A program made the translations under genes and the position numbers. The notes beneath the pieces are model-generated. The model was not told the origin of the DNA, made no database searches, and saw only the letters and a program-made list of their open reading frames with translations. Positions 53,401 to 62,902 of a stretch of 64,000 nt of DNA are shown here, one piece after another (position 1 is the first letter of the stretch; each line of letters begins with the position of its first letter). Where the stretch lies: assembly GCA_964505215.1 (NCBI GenBank), contig CAZDGU010000006.1, positions 62,001 through 126,000 of the forward strand, read 5' to 3'. Source of the DNA: Gracilimonas sp964505215. Lineage in GTDB: Bacteria; Bacteroidota; Rhodothermia; Balneolales; Balneolaceae.

Positions 53401-55141
53401 CGATTTTGAGAATATTGATATGTGGATTTTACCGTTAATTGGGCCAAAAGTATTTGCACAGGGAGGAGGAAGAGCCAAAGGATCGGGTATTATTTGGGGA
53501 AATTTAGACACCTACGATTTTGAATCTACTTTTGATGTGGGTGAATCTGAGCCTGCTTTTATTCGTCCCAATTTCTTAGATACCTATTATTATGCACAAG
53601 GAAATTTAACTTTTACCCGCCACGAAGGTTTATCATTTAACGATATTTACCTGATTGATCCTTCAGGAGGTAGCGCCATTTTAGGCGGTTGGTATGATCT
53701 GAATGATTTTGCCGATGTCGATAGCATGTACATTACCTTAGATATGGATGAGTTCCAGTTTTTAAATAGTTCTTTCGACCCAACAGCGGCGTTTTTTGGG
53801 AAAGCGTATGGTTCCAGTGTGGTAAGTATTTCCGGCTCAAACCTAAATCCGGTATTACGAACAGAGCAGCCGGTTGTAATCTCAGACTTTTCTGAAATTT
53901 CCATTCCACTGCTCGAAGAAACAGAGCTGGATGAAGGAAATCGCTTTATCCGTTTTGTTGATACTTTTGATATAGACGAAATTACCGGCTCATCCGGTAA
54001 TAGAAATATACGAGAACAGCTTACCGGCGACGGTGAACTGCAGGAAGATGAACTTACCTTTGCCGAGCGATTCACTCTCGATCTGCAGTTTGTGGCCTAT
54101 AACCCAATGACGGTACGACTGATATTTGACCCGGTTACCGGAGATATTATTACCGCCAATGGAACCGGCCGGATTCGGATTTTATTAGAAGATGAACAAG
54201 TATCTATGTTTGGGCGCTTTGATATTACGGACGGCCGCTACCAATTTGTAAGTGGCGACATTTTTACCCGACGGTTTGAGCTGGAACCCGGAGGAACTAT
54301 TATTTGGCAAGGCGACCCTGCAAATGCGCGGCTTAACCTGAATGCCATCTACAGCGCACGTCCTGACATTAATACCTTAAGCACAGGTGGTGCCAGAGAT
54401 CCCGAAAATGCCCAGCGGGTACCTGTTGATCTTGTACTGAATGTAAACGGTACCATTTCGAGCATTGAGAATAACTTTTATTTTCAGTTGCCTAAAACCT
54501 ATCAATCACAGCAAAGTTCAACTCTGGCCACTCAGTTGGCATCTATAAACAGAGATGAAAACTTAAAACTGATTCAGGCTGCAAACTTTATGCTTATGGG
54601 AGATTTTATTCCCGTATCGTCGGCCGGAACTTCTCAAAATGCTTTATTGAGTGAAAATATATCGGGCAGTGCGGCCGTGCTGAATCCGTTACTTTCCAGC
54701 CAGGTTATAAATCCACTTCTATCTAATCAGGTGAATTCGTTATTGAACAGTGATTTGAGTAGTTTGGACGTAGATTTTAATTTAAACACCTACAATCAAA
54801 TTGACCTGGGAGTTGCACTGAGGCTTTACAACGACAAATTAATACTTCGGCGCGAAGGACAAATTACCGGAAGGCAGTCTAATATCGGTGATTTGGGCGC
54901 TACCTATCAAATCAATCAGACCTTTGCTTTAACAGCATTTCATAGGCAAGATCTTACCTTTGGTACGCTAAACAGTACGGAACAGTCGCAGCAGTCTCAG
55001 GATATAAACGGTGTTGGGGTAGAGGCTAAAGTCAGCTTTAATACTTGGCAGCAGTTTTTTGATCGGTTATTTTCACCGTTCAGAAAACTATTTGGTAGCA
55101 CCGATAAAAAGAAAAATCAAGAAGAAATAACAGAAATTTAG
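50456..55141 (+). CDS. tamB: TamB-like translocation and assembly module / AsmA-type lipid-transfer protein
   Basis: The 1561-residue protein starts with one membrane helix (about 15-40), followed by a very long beta-rich body typical of repeating-beta-groove proteins. It has a C-terminal TamB (DUF490) domain, seen as NGTGRIRILLEDEQVSMFGRFDITDGRYQFVSG and the terminal barrel-like motifs. It would bridge the periplasm for outer-membrane lipid or protein transfer. The GTG start overlaps aroB by 1 nt. Confidence 0.9.
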   Translation: MAYLRWLHKSWNVIWTFIGVLVLSITLLAVAAFGVMQLQTVKDRIAIELENRFSQDFEGVLTIGHLDGLMPIQMQLQDVRIYPDSLEHRPVLQTNSITIGLDVWSLLQNRIVIKALQIENVDGILDPESDFSIDKAFVRKTIPQNTSGRSPVQPNVQIIIPSVSIENGNLLYRNALPAENRYSSGDSLHLNNIQLDVFFEYSNNQRFVDIDLLQFEIPELDIPPVSVYGQIYNDERYLELNALNINMGKTALRIGAEADGVNLLLGEVGHQFSEAELSFNVDRMEVEPSHLSYFVPDIPVLPASVKGSVRGEGKLDALQFTNVEISLSESYAQLYGTLNNIQNPSQLYYNASLDALILSEQELDYLIPGITQAQKKALSATRVEGNVSGTTDTTLANLHTFNAERGTLDMQARVNWEQNNAFEAQFQTDSLDLGYLFHPKIQSTRLTLTGEIKSSAADLRNSKGGLVINGGSGVVDNRTYSRLSILVNWENGIFNPSLSTEVGESILNTTGRIDLQGKVPSYQLEGDAKHIFVNDLIQNEQLKKVFADFEFDVDAEGNNWDNLNGQLSLDVIKAIAGEDTLDRHQIYMDLNKPDEPKRILRLTSTAFDVTLTGNFNPSNVGVLGRQWKNYFTERMQQELFFESVQPDLTGTDIVENQSIELTGRLKNMALIRSYLPEFPAILSGAKINSTLNINSHRLLFNSTLVDSRTKINRFEADSLMLQVTGSFRRESKLKDFAGIQFEGYAADVDYGFLKGKNASLSVNLNRDSLQISSSIPQLAEKARFELEAAAKISPNALTLYIHDFNVGSEGYSWTNRATPLIRYQANDKLLLQDFIFESDSQFVEINGTFSNATEDSVNYRLEDVQLSRLSELIAGRISFGGILNGTFTTRTLTKVPTIQGDIEVEALNLDETLVGDITINSRYNDEQKRFNTTIISTTDSTKYPDYFADSGRKGQQFEIDGYVLAPKGGDFPEADSLFKFDVDFENIDMWILPLIGPKVFAQGGGRAKGSGIIWGNLDTYDFESTFDVGESEPAFIRPNFLDTYYYAQGNLTFTRHEGLSFNDIYLIDPSGGSAILGGWYDLNDFADVDSMYITLDMDEFQFLNSSFDPTAAFFGKAYGSSVVSISGSNLNPVLRTEQPVVISDFSEISIPLLEETELDEGNRFIRFVDTFDIDEITGSSGNRNIREQLTGDGELQEDELTFAERFTLDLQFVAYNPMTVRLIFDPVTGDIITANGTGRIRILLEDEQVSMFGRFDITDGRYQFVSGDIFTRRFELEPGGTIIWQGDPANARLNLNAIYSARPDINTLSTGGARDPENAQRVPVDLVLNVNGTISSIENNFYFQLPKTYQSQQSSTLATQLASINRDENLKLIQAANFMLMGDFIPVSSAGTSQNALLSENISGSAAVLNPLLSSQVINPLLSNQVNSLLNSDLSSLDVDFNLNTYNQIDLGVALRLYNDKLILRREGQITGRQSNIGDLGATYQINQTFALTAFHRQDLTFGTLNSTEQSQQSQDINGVGVEAKVSFNTWQQFFDRLFSPFRKLFGSTDKKKNQEEITEI

Positions 55142-55171
55142 AAGGACTACATCCTAATTAAATATATTTGA

Positions 55172-57340
55172 ATGAGTAAAAACAAACGGTTAAGTAAATT
55201 TGAGAATCTGGTTGTTGATTTAGTAAAAAACAGCCCGGATAACAAATTAACGCGGGAACAAATAATTAGCGTACTCCGCTTAGAAAGTAAAAAAGACGTT
55301 AAACGGTTAGATAAATCGTTAAACAGACTGGCGAATAATAATATGATAAACCGGGTAGATAATTATGTACTGCTGGGTAATAATAAAAAAGCCAAGGGAA
55401 CCGGAAAACAAAGACAATCTTCTGTTTACGAGGGGAAAATAGATATTTCCGTACGTGGAACCGGATACGTAATTACGGAAGAACTGGATGATGATATTAT
55501 GATTTCATCCCGGGATTTGGGCACCGCACTGAATGATGACCGGGTACGTGTAAAAATAACGGGCAGTAATAAAAGAGGGGGACAGCCGGCCGGTAAAATC
55601 TTAGATATTTTAGAACGTGGAAAAGAGTTTTATGTAGGCACACTCAAAAAAGTAAGTAAAGAAAATTACATTATTGAGTCAGATAAAAAATCGGCTCATA
55701 CCAACTTTTTTGTATTACCGGAGTTTATTAAAAATGCTCAGCCAAACGACAAAGTAGTATTTGAGTTAGAAAATTGGGTTCACCCCAAAGCACTTCCGGA
55801 AGCTAAAATAACCTCTGTATTAGGTAAAGCGGGAACCAACGATGCCAACGTACTTTCTATTTTGGCTGAAAATGATATGGTGGCCGAGTTTCCCAAAAAA
55901 GTAGAAGATTACGCCAACCACATTCCGCATGATATTCCTAAAGAGGAATACAAAAAACGGCGCGACATCCGAGATGAAACCGTATTTACAATAGACCCTG
56001 CCGACGCCAAAGATTTTGATGATGCACTGAGCATTAAAAAGCTGAACAACGGCAACTTTTACCTGGGCGTGCATATTGCAGATGTAACCCACTACTTAAC
56101 GCCAAAATCTGTGCTGGATGAAGAAGCATTTTCGCGTGGAACCAGCGTGTATTTGGTAGATCGGGTAATTCCGATGCTGCCCGAAGTGCTGAGTAACGGC
56201 GTATGCAGCCTTCGCCCCAACGAGGATAAGCTAACCTACAGCTGCTTCATGGAAATTGCACCGAATGGTAAGCTGGTTGACTATTCCATAGAAGAAACGG
56301 TAATTCACTCCAAACAGCGGCTCACTTACGAGCAGGCTCAACAAATTATAGAAGGGGAAAATCACCCCATTAAAACGGAAGTAAAGTTAGCAGAAAAACT
56401 GGCTAAAACATTGTTAGACAAACGCTTTAAAGAAGGCGCCATAGACTTTGACACACCCGAACCAAAATTTGTGCTGGATGATAATGGAAAGCCAATTAAG
56501 GTGATTCTTAAAGAAAGAATATTTGCACATCGCTTGATTGAAGAATGCATGCTGATGGCCAATAAAACGGTGGCGCAGCATATAGAAAACCTACGACAGC
56601 AGTCGGGTAAAAAGCGTTCGAAAGACTTATTCCCATTTTTCTACCGCGTGCATGATAAGCCGGACTTAGAAAAATTAGCAGGAATTGCGGAGCAGGTTAA
56701 ACCAATCGGCATCAGGTTTGAGGTGGGCAATAACATCACCCCGAAAAAAATTAATGATTTGTTAAAACAGGTAGAAAATACCAGCTTAGAATACATCGTT
56801 AACGGGTTGATGCTGCGGGCGATGGCAAAAGCCGAATACTCGCCGGATAACGTTGGCCACTTCGGTTTAGGTTTTAAGCATTATGCACACTTTACCAGCC
56901 CTATTCGCCGTTACCCAGACGTAATTGTGCACCGCCTGCTTAAAGGCTACAATGCAGGAGCTCGCGTTTACACCCATAACCAGCTGAAGGAAGACGGTGA
57001 GCACTGCAGCGAACGGGAACGCGTAGCTGTTGAGGCCGAACGAGATTCTATAAAACTGAAGCAGGTTGAGTTTTTAAACTCAAAAATCGGTGAAAAGTTT
57101 GCTGGCGTTATCAGCGGTGTGATGGAAAGGGGAATTTTTATTACCCTGAAAGATATTTATTGTGAAGGTATGATTAGAATGAGCGACCTGAAAAATGATT
57201 ATTTTGTTTATAATGAAAAACGACATGCTTTAGTTGGTAAAAAAAGCGGAAAGCAATATCAGCTTGGTGATGAAATTCGCGTTCGTGTAAAAAGTACTAA
57301 CTTAGAAAAACGACAAATTGACTTTGCATTAGCCCGGTAA
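55172..57340 (+). CDS. rnr: Ribonuclease R
   Basis: The 722-residue RNase II/R exonuclease has an N-terminal winged helix, cold-shock domains, the RNB catalytic core with TIDPADAKDFDDALSI and HIADVTHYL, FGLGFKHYAHFTSPIRRYPDVIVHRLL, and a final S1 domain. It degrades structured RNA 3' to 5'. It follows tamB after 30 nt. Confidence 0.96.
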   Translation: MSKNKRLSKFENLVVDLVKNSPDNKLTREQIISVLRLESKKDVKRLDKSLNRLANNNMINRVDNYVLLGNNKKAKGTGKQRQSSVYEGKIDISVRGTGYVITEELDDDIMISSRDLGTALNDDRVRVKITGSNKRGGQPAGKILDILERGKEFYVGTLKKVSKENYIIESDKKSAHTNFFVLPEFIKNAQPNDKVVFELENWVHPKALPEAKITSVLGKAGTNDANVLSILAENDMVAEFPKKVEDYANHIPHDIPKEEYKKRRDIRDETVFTIDPADAKDFDDALSIKKLNNGNFYLGVHIADVTHYLTPKSVLDEEAFSRGTSVYLVDRVIPMLPEVLSNGVCSLRPNEDKLTYSCFMEIAPNGKLVDYSIEETVIHSKQRLTYEQAQQIIEGENHPIKTEVKLAEKLAKTLLDKRFKEGAIDFDTPEPKFVLDDNGKPIKVILKERIFAHRLIEECMLMANKTVAQHIENLRQQSGKKRSKDLFPFFYRVHDKPDLEKLAGIAEQVKPIGIRFEVGNNITPKKINDLLKQVENTSLEYIVNGLMLRAMAKAEYSPDNVGHFGLGFKHYAHFTSPIRRYPDVIVHRLLKGYNAGARVYTHNQLKEDGEHCSERERVAVEAERDSIKLKQVEFLNSKIGEKFAGVISGVMERGIFITLKDIYCEGMIRMSDLKNDYFVYNEKRHALVGKKSGKQYQLGDEIRVRVKSTNLEKRQIDFALAR

Positions 57341-57357
57341 TTTAAAATTATGGTTTT

Positions 57358-60300
57358 ATGAAAGTGTATAATATTCCTGTTGCTATTTTAACTGCTGTAC
57401 TGGCAATTTTTGCGGCGATTCCGGCTTCGGCGCAGTATTATTCTTTTGGTAAAAACCGCGTGCAATACGAGGATTTTGAATGGAGATACATCCAGAGTAA
57501 GCACTTTGATGTGTATTATTATGGAGAAAAAAACTATAAGCTGGCTGAATTTAGTGCAAAAAGTATTGAAGCAGCATACAAGCAAATAAGCGAAGATTTT
57601 AACCATGAAATCTCTAATCGCATTACGCTGATTGTGTATGATTCTCACAATGACTTCTCTCAAACCAACGTAGTAAACCTTCCTATAAGTGCGGAAGGCA
57701 TTGGCGGCGTTACCGATAAGATGAAAAACCGGATGACGGTTCCGTTTACCGGTGACTATGCCGACTTCAGGCGAACCTTGCACCACGAGTTGGTACATGC
57801 CGTATTTAACGATATGTTTTATGGAGGAACCATTAACTCCATCATTCAAAATAATATTCAGCTTCAGTTTCCGCTTTGGTTTGAGGAGGGATTAGCCGAA
57901 TACAGCGCCCTCGGCTGGGACACCAACACAGATATGTACATCCGGGATGCGGTAATTAATAATTATTTAGCTCCCATTCCGTATTTAAGCGGCTATTATG
58001 CGTACAGGGGCGGTCAGTCTCTTTGGAATTTTATTGCTGAAGAATATGGCAGGCAAAAAATAGGGGAAATCTTACAGCGAATTAAAACAACCCGAAGTGT
58101 AGAAGCCGGCCTGCAGCAGGCGCTGGGGCTTAACATTGAGGAGCTTTCGAATGTTTGGCAAGATGCGCTTCAAAAAAGATATTATCCGGAAGTAGCTGAA
58201 CGCGAACGGGCAGATATGATTTCCAATCAGCTTACAAAAAGGGGAGACTTCGGTACCTATAATACCAGTCCGGCCATTTCTCCGCAGGGAGATAAAGTTG
58301 CCTTTATCACCAATAAACGCGGTTACTTTGATGTAGTTGCCATAAGTGCCATCGATGGTAAAAAACTGAAAACACTTATACGGGGTGAAGATAACCCTGA
58401 ATTTGAGGAACTGAATATCCTCAACCCAAATATCACGTGGTCGCCAGACGGAAACTATATTGCACTTTCTACAAAATCGAAAGGCCATGATGATATTGCC
58501 ATTATCAACTACAATACCGGAGAAATATCGAAGGTAAAGTTTCCGTACTTAGATGCTATTGCTTCTATTGCGTGGTCGCCAAACGGAAAGATGTTGGCTT
58601 TTGCCGCTAATGTGGGGCCTTATCAAGACATTTTTGTATATAATCTGGATTCGCAAAAACTAACAAATCTTACCGGCGATTTTTTCTCTGACCGCCAGCC
58701 GGCATGGAGTGCTGATTCTAAATATGTTTACTTTATATCGGACCGGGGAGAAAAAGTAGATTTACACACCCACACCTTAGAGCTGAATATGCTTGCAAAT
58801 GAGAGTATGTATCAAACCGATTTATACCGGGTTGAATTGGGCAGCCGAAGAGCAACACAGCTTACCAATACACCGGAGTGGGATGAGTTAAACCCGCAAA
58901 CAACCCGTGATGGCCGCTTGGTTTTTATTTCTGATGAAAATGGAATAAACAATATTTACGAATACGATTTAGAAACCCGAACTTCGGCCCCGCTTACCAA
59001 TCTTCAAACCGGTGCTTCTCAAATTTCAATTAGCGGAGACGGTTCCCGAATTGTATTTAACTCTATTAATGAAGGCTTTTTAGATATATTTCTGCTCCGT
59101 ACTCCCTTCAACAGAAAAAAAGAAGAAGCTCTCACCAAAAACTATTGGGCCAATCGCAGGGCAACGGAGAGCGAGGCAACCCGCGTGCCGGCTACGTTGT
59201 ACGGAAGAAGTATGTTTGCACATGGTTTGGGACTGTCTGAGCCGGCTAAAGCTGAAGTGACTTCAGATTCCACAGGTATAGCCGCAAATGAAACAGAACA
59301 AGTACAAGAAGACAAAAAAGAAGAGCAAAAGCAGGAGCAGGCCGAAGATGAAGAAATAGACTTCAGGAATTATGTGTTCAGCACGGAAGTAATGGAAGAT
59401 TCTACGCTGGTGCTTGAGGATATAGAAAATTTTTCGCCCGAAGATAATATCACAGAAGATGGACGCTATCAGCCCAAAAAGTACCGACTTCGATTTTCTA
59501 CAGATATTTCCTACAATCCCACTTTTGTGGTTTCAACATACGGCTCGGCAGCACAAACCCAGCTTATAATCAGTGATTTGCTGGGAGATCACCAAATTGC
59601 ACTGGGTACAAACTTTGTCTCTGATCTTCGTAATAGTGACTATTCTATTCAGTATGGATATTTGAAAAACCGAACCAACTGGTTCTTTTCCTATTTTCAC
59701 ACCTCCAGAAGGTATCAAACCATATTTGGTGAGCTTGTTAGGTTCCGAACCTTTGGCGGTGCGATGAATGTGCAGTATCCGTTTGATAAGTTTAAACGGA
59801 TTGATTTCGGAATTTCAGCTATGGGCGTAACCCGCGATTATAACTCGGTAAGTGACCGTTTTGCAGGGATTTCCAACATTGGCTCTGCCGAACCGGATAA
59901 CAGAAGAAGCGTTTTCTTAAATCCTGAAATTGTATTTACTAACGACCGCACAAAGCCGGGCTTTTTAACCCCAAGTGGCGGCAGGCGGTTTGCAATTGGT
60001 ATTTCGGGAAGCCCCGGAGTAGGAGATAATGCACCCAGATTTGGATCTGTTTTAGGAGATATTCGCCAATATCTGGATTTAGGCCAGCGCTACACCATTG
60101 CTCTAAGAGCTTCCGGAGCCGCCTCGATAGGTCGTGATAAGCAAACCTATTTTTTAGGTGGACGCATGGGGTGGATAAATCAGCGCTACAGCAATAACGG
60201 ACTTTCTTTCGATAAGCTCACCGACAGCTTTTTTACCGTTCCGGCACTTCCGGTTCGGGGCTATGCATATAACAGTATTTACGGAAGCAATTTTTCGCTG

Positions 60301-60708
60301 ATTAACGCTGAGTTCAGATTTCCATTATTTGCAGCTGTGGTTCCCGGTGCCATTCCCATTCTCCCATTTTATAATATAACCGGTGCCGCTTTTATTGATG
60401 CCGGTACTGCTTGGGGGCAAACCATCAGATACGGATTGCTGGATGCCGGTAAAAATGAAATCATCAACGAGTCGGGGCTTGATTTTAGGGTAGCCAAAGA
60501 AAAGCTGAGCTCCTACGTTCAAACACCGGACGGACCTGTTGAATTTGAGGCACCATACTATGATGGAGACATTTTAATAGGAGCCGGTTTTGGATTACGA
60601 ACCATCGTATTTGGCTTGCCACTAAGATACGACATCGGCTGGCCTTATGGTCGCGATGGCTTCAAGAAAAAAGCCATGCATTACTTCTCCATTGGTATTG
60701 ATTTCTAA
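57358..60708 (+). CDS. Secreted metallopeptidase-like / TolB-type beta-propeller / outer-membrane barrel protein
   Basis: The 1116-residue protein has a signal peptide ending PASAQ (about 26) and a peptidase-MA-like domain with HHELVHAVF (HExxH) and the third ligand Glu in WFEEGLAEY. A WD40/PD40 beta-propeller follows (about 300-590, repeated WSPDGNYI, WSPNGKML, WSADSKYV), then an acidic linker (630-665) and a C-terminal surface-antigen D15-like barrel. The end (HYFSIGIDF) fits an outer-membrane barrel with terminal Phe. Such fusions are common in Bacteroidota with unknown targets. It starts 17 nt after rnr. Confidence 0.88.
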   Translation: MKVYNIPVAILTAVLAIFAAIPASAQYYSFGKNRVQYEDFEWRYIQSKHFDVYYYGEKNYKLAEFSAKSIEAAYKQISEDFNHEISNRITLIVYDSHNDFSQTNVVNLPISAEGIGGVTDKMKNRMTVPFTGDYADFRRTLHHELVHAVFNDMFYGGTINSIIQNNIQLQFPLWFEEGLAEYSALGWDTNTDMYIRDAVINNYLAPIPYLSGYYAYRGGQSLWNFIAEEYGRQKIGEILQRIKTTRSVEAGLQQALGLNIEELSNVWQDALQKRYYPEVAERERADMISNQLTKRGDFGTYNTSPAISPQGDKVAFITNKRGYFDVVAISAIDGKKLKTLIRGEDNPEFEELNILNPNITWSPDGNYIALSTKSKGHDDIAIINYNTGEISKVKFPYLDAIASIAWSPNGKMLAFAANVGPYQDIFVYNLDSQKLTNLTGDFFSDRQPAWSADSKYVYFISDRGEKVDLHTHTLELNMLANESMYQTDLYRVELGSRRATQLTNTPEWDELNPQTTRDGRLVFISDENGINNIYEYDLETRTSAPLTNLQTGASQISISGDGSRIVFNSINEGFLDIFLLRTPFNRKKEEALTKNYWANRRATESEATRVPATLYGRSMFAHGLGLSEPAKAEVTSDSTGIAANETEQVQEDKKEEQKQEQAEDEEIDFRNYVFSTEVMEDSTLVLEDIENFSPEDNITEDGRYQPKKYRLRFSTDISYNPTFVVSTYGSAAQTQLIISDLLGDHQIALGTNFVSDLRNSDYSIQYGYLKNRTNWFFSYFHTSRRYQTIFGELVRFRTFGGAMNVQYPFDKFKRIDFGISAMGVTRDYNSVSDRFAGISNIGSAEPDNRRSVFLNPEIVFTNDRTKPGFLTPSGGRRFAIGISGSPGVGDNAPRFGSVLGDIRQYLDLGQRYTIALRASGAASIGRDKQTYFLGGRMGWINQRYSNNGLSFDKLTDSFFTVPALPVRGYAYNSIYGSNFSLINAEFRFPLFAAVVPGAIPILPFYNITGAAFIDAGTAWGQTIRYGLLDAGKNEIINESGLDFRVAKEKLSSYVQTPDGPVEFEAPYYDGDILIGAGFGLRTIVFGLPLRYDIGWPYGRDGFKKKAMHYFSIGIDF

Positions 60709-60745
60709 AGATTTGGATTCGTAAAATCTGCGGATTTTTTGAGAC

Positions 60746-60760
60746 AAAAAGCAGCTTTTT
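60746..60760. terminator. Short palindrome between convergent genes
   Basis: aaaaagc-a-gcttttt in the 67-nt gap between two convergent genes. It could serve as a weak bidirectional terminator. Confidence 0.4.
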
Positions 60761-60775
60761 AATATCCGGAAAAGT

Positions 60776-62068
60776 TTATCGCCCCGAAGTAAATACCTGA
60801 ACCTGCAACAATCGCTGATGTCTGTACACCGGATCTTGAAAGTAAACAAAGCTGATATATTCTTGCTGCTGTCGCGTGATGGTATCACTGAGGGTGAGAT
60901 CATCAATACCTGTGCTCCCCGCCTTCATCGCGTATTTATAAGTATATGTACCTTGTTTGACGAGAGCTTCAGCTTCCCAATATCCTGAATCCGGGTTATA
61001 GGCTAATTTGTTTCTCTCAGAAAGCAGCCATTGGTTGAAATCTCCCACCAAATATACGCCGTCATCTTTGGCAAACCGTCCGCCATCTTCAAACCGAAAC
61101 CGGACGTTTACATAACGGGCATCATTTTTGGAAAGGGGAGAGCCGAAGGTAGTAAATTGGCCTACAGTTGGAGATGCGCTTAAGTTCAGTACGTCTTCCC
61201 GTAGAATAGCGAGTGGCGGTTTTCGTTGAGGCTGCCAGTCAAGTATTTTATAGTTTTCCAGTCCTAAGGTTTGGAGATTCAGGCTCAGAAAGTCGTAATT
61301 GGCGGCAAAGGCGCGTTCTGTGGAAAGGTGAAACTGAGTGCGATCTTCTTCCGAAAAATCATAGTTTTGTGATTGTTTGGCATCTCCCCAAAATCGGTTT
61401 TGAACAAAATAAAAGCTGAGATCAAATTCGGGGAATTCTATAAAATCCGGATAAATATATTCCGTGAAAGGCCGGTCGATGGCATTATATCTTCCTCCGG
61501 CGTTATATGTAGTTTCTACTTTTGATGCTATTTCACCGGCATTTTCTGTTACAAAAAACGGAAGCGAAAACAGCCTCACGCCTGATGAAAAATCAGATAC
61601 ATGCAGCATATAGTTTCCACTGACTTTAAACTGCACCTGATTGTTTGGAAACTCGGTTGAATATCGAAAATAGGTCGGCTCGGAAAGTTTATTTTTGATG
61701 CCGCCGCCCACAATAATTTCATTCATTCCATCTAAATACCAGTCAGGCGGAATATTACTTTCTTCCCAATTTTGATTGTAATGGGTGAAGGTAATTCTGA
61801 ATTGTCCTGAAAGGTCTGAAAGTTCATCAAAAGAAAGCTTTAGCTTTTCATAAGAATTCAGCTGAATTATAGGAGGCGTTTGGCTGCCTGATTTCCGGTG
61901 AAGCTGAATGCTTTTAATGGTTTGCGGAGCGGGCAGCTGATTAGGAACCAAAGAGCGACTGATGAACTGCTGCCCCTGTAAAGATCCATTTTGTGAGGTA
62001 GTAACACTCGAGCCACAGCTGATAAAAACAGAGCTGACGGCTAATACAATAATAAATTTAAAACGCAT
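60776..62068 (-). CDS. DUF5103 lipoprotein (type IX secretion plug-like)
   Basis: The 430-residue protein has a lipoprotein signal (VFISCGSS) when started at the ATG 62066-62068, and the DUF5103 pattern: SIQLHRKSGSQTPPIIQLNSYEKLKLSFDEL, FRITFTHYNQNW, and later a starch-binding-like segment (GVYLVGDFNQWL). DUF5103 includes the plug of the type IX translocon in Bacteroidota. Whether this species has that system is not shown here. It overlaps dapF by 11 nt. Confidence 0.85.
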   Translation of the reverse strand: MRFKFIIVLAVSSVFISCGSSVTTSQNGSLQGQQFISRSLVPNQLPAPQTIKSIQLHRKSGSQTPPIIQLNSYEKLKLSFDELSDLSGQFRITFTHYNQNWEESNIPPDWYLDGMNEIIVGGGIKNKLSEPTYFRYSTEFPNNQVQFKVSGNYMLHVSDFSSGVRLFSLPFFVTENAGEIASKVETTYNAGGRYNAIDRPFTEYIYPDFIEFPEFDLSFYFVQNRFWGDAKQSQNYDFSEEDRTQFHLSTERAFAANYDFLSLNLQTLGLENYKILDWQPQRKPPLAILREDVLNLSASPTVGQFTTFGSPLSKNDARYVNVRFRFEDGGRFAKDDGVYLVGDFNQWLLSERNKLAYNPDSGYWEAEALVKQGTYTYKYAMKAGSTGIDDLTLSDTITRQQQEYISFVYFQDPVYRHQRLLQVQVFTSGR

Positions 62069-62882
62069 AAATGCCTTTGAAAACAAAATGAGCAGGTCCG
62101 GTTAAAATAAGTTGTTGATAGGTTTTTGAAGCTTCATCAAATTGAAATGATGCCTGAAGCACTCCGCCTTTTACGTTTACTTCATAGTTTTTTTGAGAAG
62201 TATTTTTTCCGGCCTGGAAATGTGCGGCAACGGCAGTAGCAAGTGCTCCGGTTCCGCAGGCCAGCGTGAGATTTTCAACTCCTCTTTCATAAGTTTGCAG
62301 CCTGATTGAACGGTCATCCAGTGGAGCTGCAAAGTTAATATTAGCCCCCGGAGGATCTATTTCTTTATGATAGCGAAGTGAGCTTCCCACACTTACTAAC
62401 GCTTCTTCATCATCCAGTTTCTTTTGGGATACAAACTTCACATAATGCTCCGTACCGGTATCCGCTTTTATTAATGTATGGCCATCAATATTCTGTTCTT
62501 CGGGAGTTACTTTCACGGGAAAATGAATACTGACCGTATTGGAATCTAATATTTCTGCCCGGTATATATTTTCGTGAACGTTAAAGCTCATCTTTTTTGG
62601 AAATCCTGCTTGATGGGCAAATAAAGCTAAACATCGGGCTCCATTTCCGCACATGCCGGCATCGCTGCCATCAGCATTTTTATACTTCATGGAGAAATCA
62701 AGTTCTTCTGAAGAAGCTTTCTCTAACGCTAAAACTCCATCTGCTCCAATGCCGAACTTTCTATCGCAAAGTGTGGGAGTGAGTTTTGTAAGTTCGTCTG
62801 GTGCTAATTCACCGCTGCGGTTATCAATTACAATAAAATCGTTACCGGCACCCTGCATTTTATGAAAGTTTAATTGCTGCAT
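62058..62882 (-). CDS. dapF: Diaminopimelate epimerase
   Basis: The 274-residue enzyme has FHKMQGAGNDFIVIDN, the first catalytic Cys in AGMCGNGARCLALFA, and the second in LTLACGTGALATAVAA. It converts LL- to meso-diaminopimelate for lysine and peptidoglycan. It lies 20 nt after holB on the same strand. Confidence 0.95.
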   Translation of the reverse strand: MQQLNFHKMQGAGNDFIVIDNRSGELAPDELTKLTPTLCDRKFGIGADGVLALEKASSEELDFSMKYKNADGSDAGMCGNGARCLALFAHQAGFPKKMSFNVHENIYRAEILDSNTVSIHFPVKVTPEEQNIDGHTLIKADTGTEHYVKFVSQKKLDDEEALVSVGSSLRYHKEIDPPGANINFAAPLDDRSIRLQTYERGVENLTLACGTGALATAVAAHFQAGKNTSQKNYEVNVKGGVLQASFQFDEASKTYQQLILTGPAHFVFKGIYAF

Positions 62883-62902
62883 AAATCAGATTTGTGTTTC
62901 CA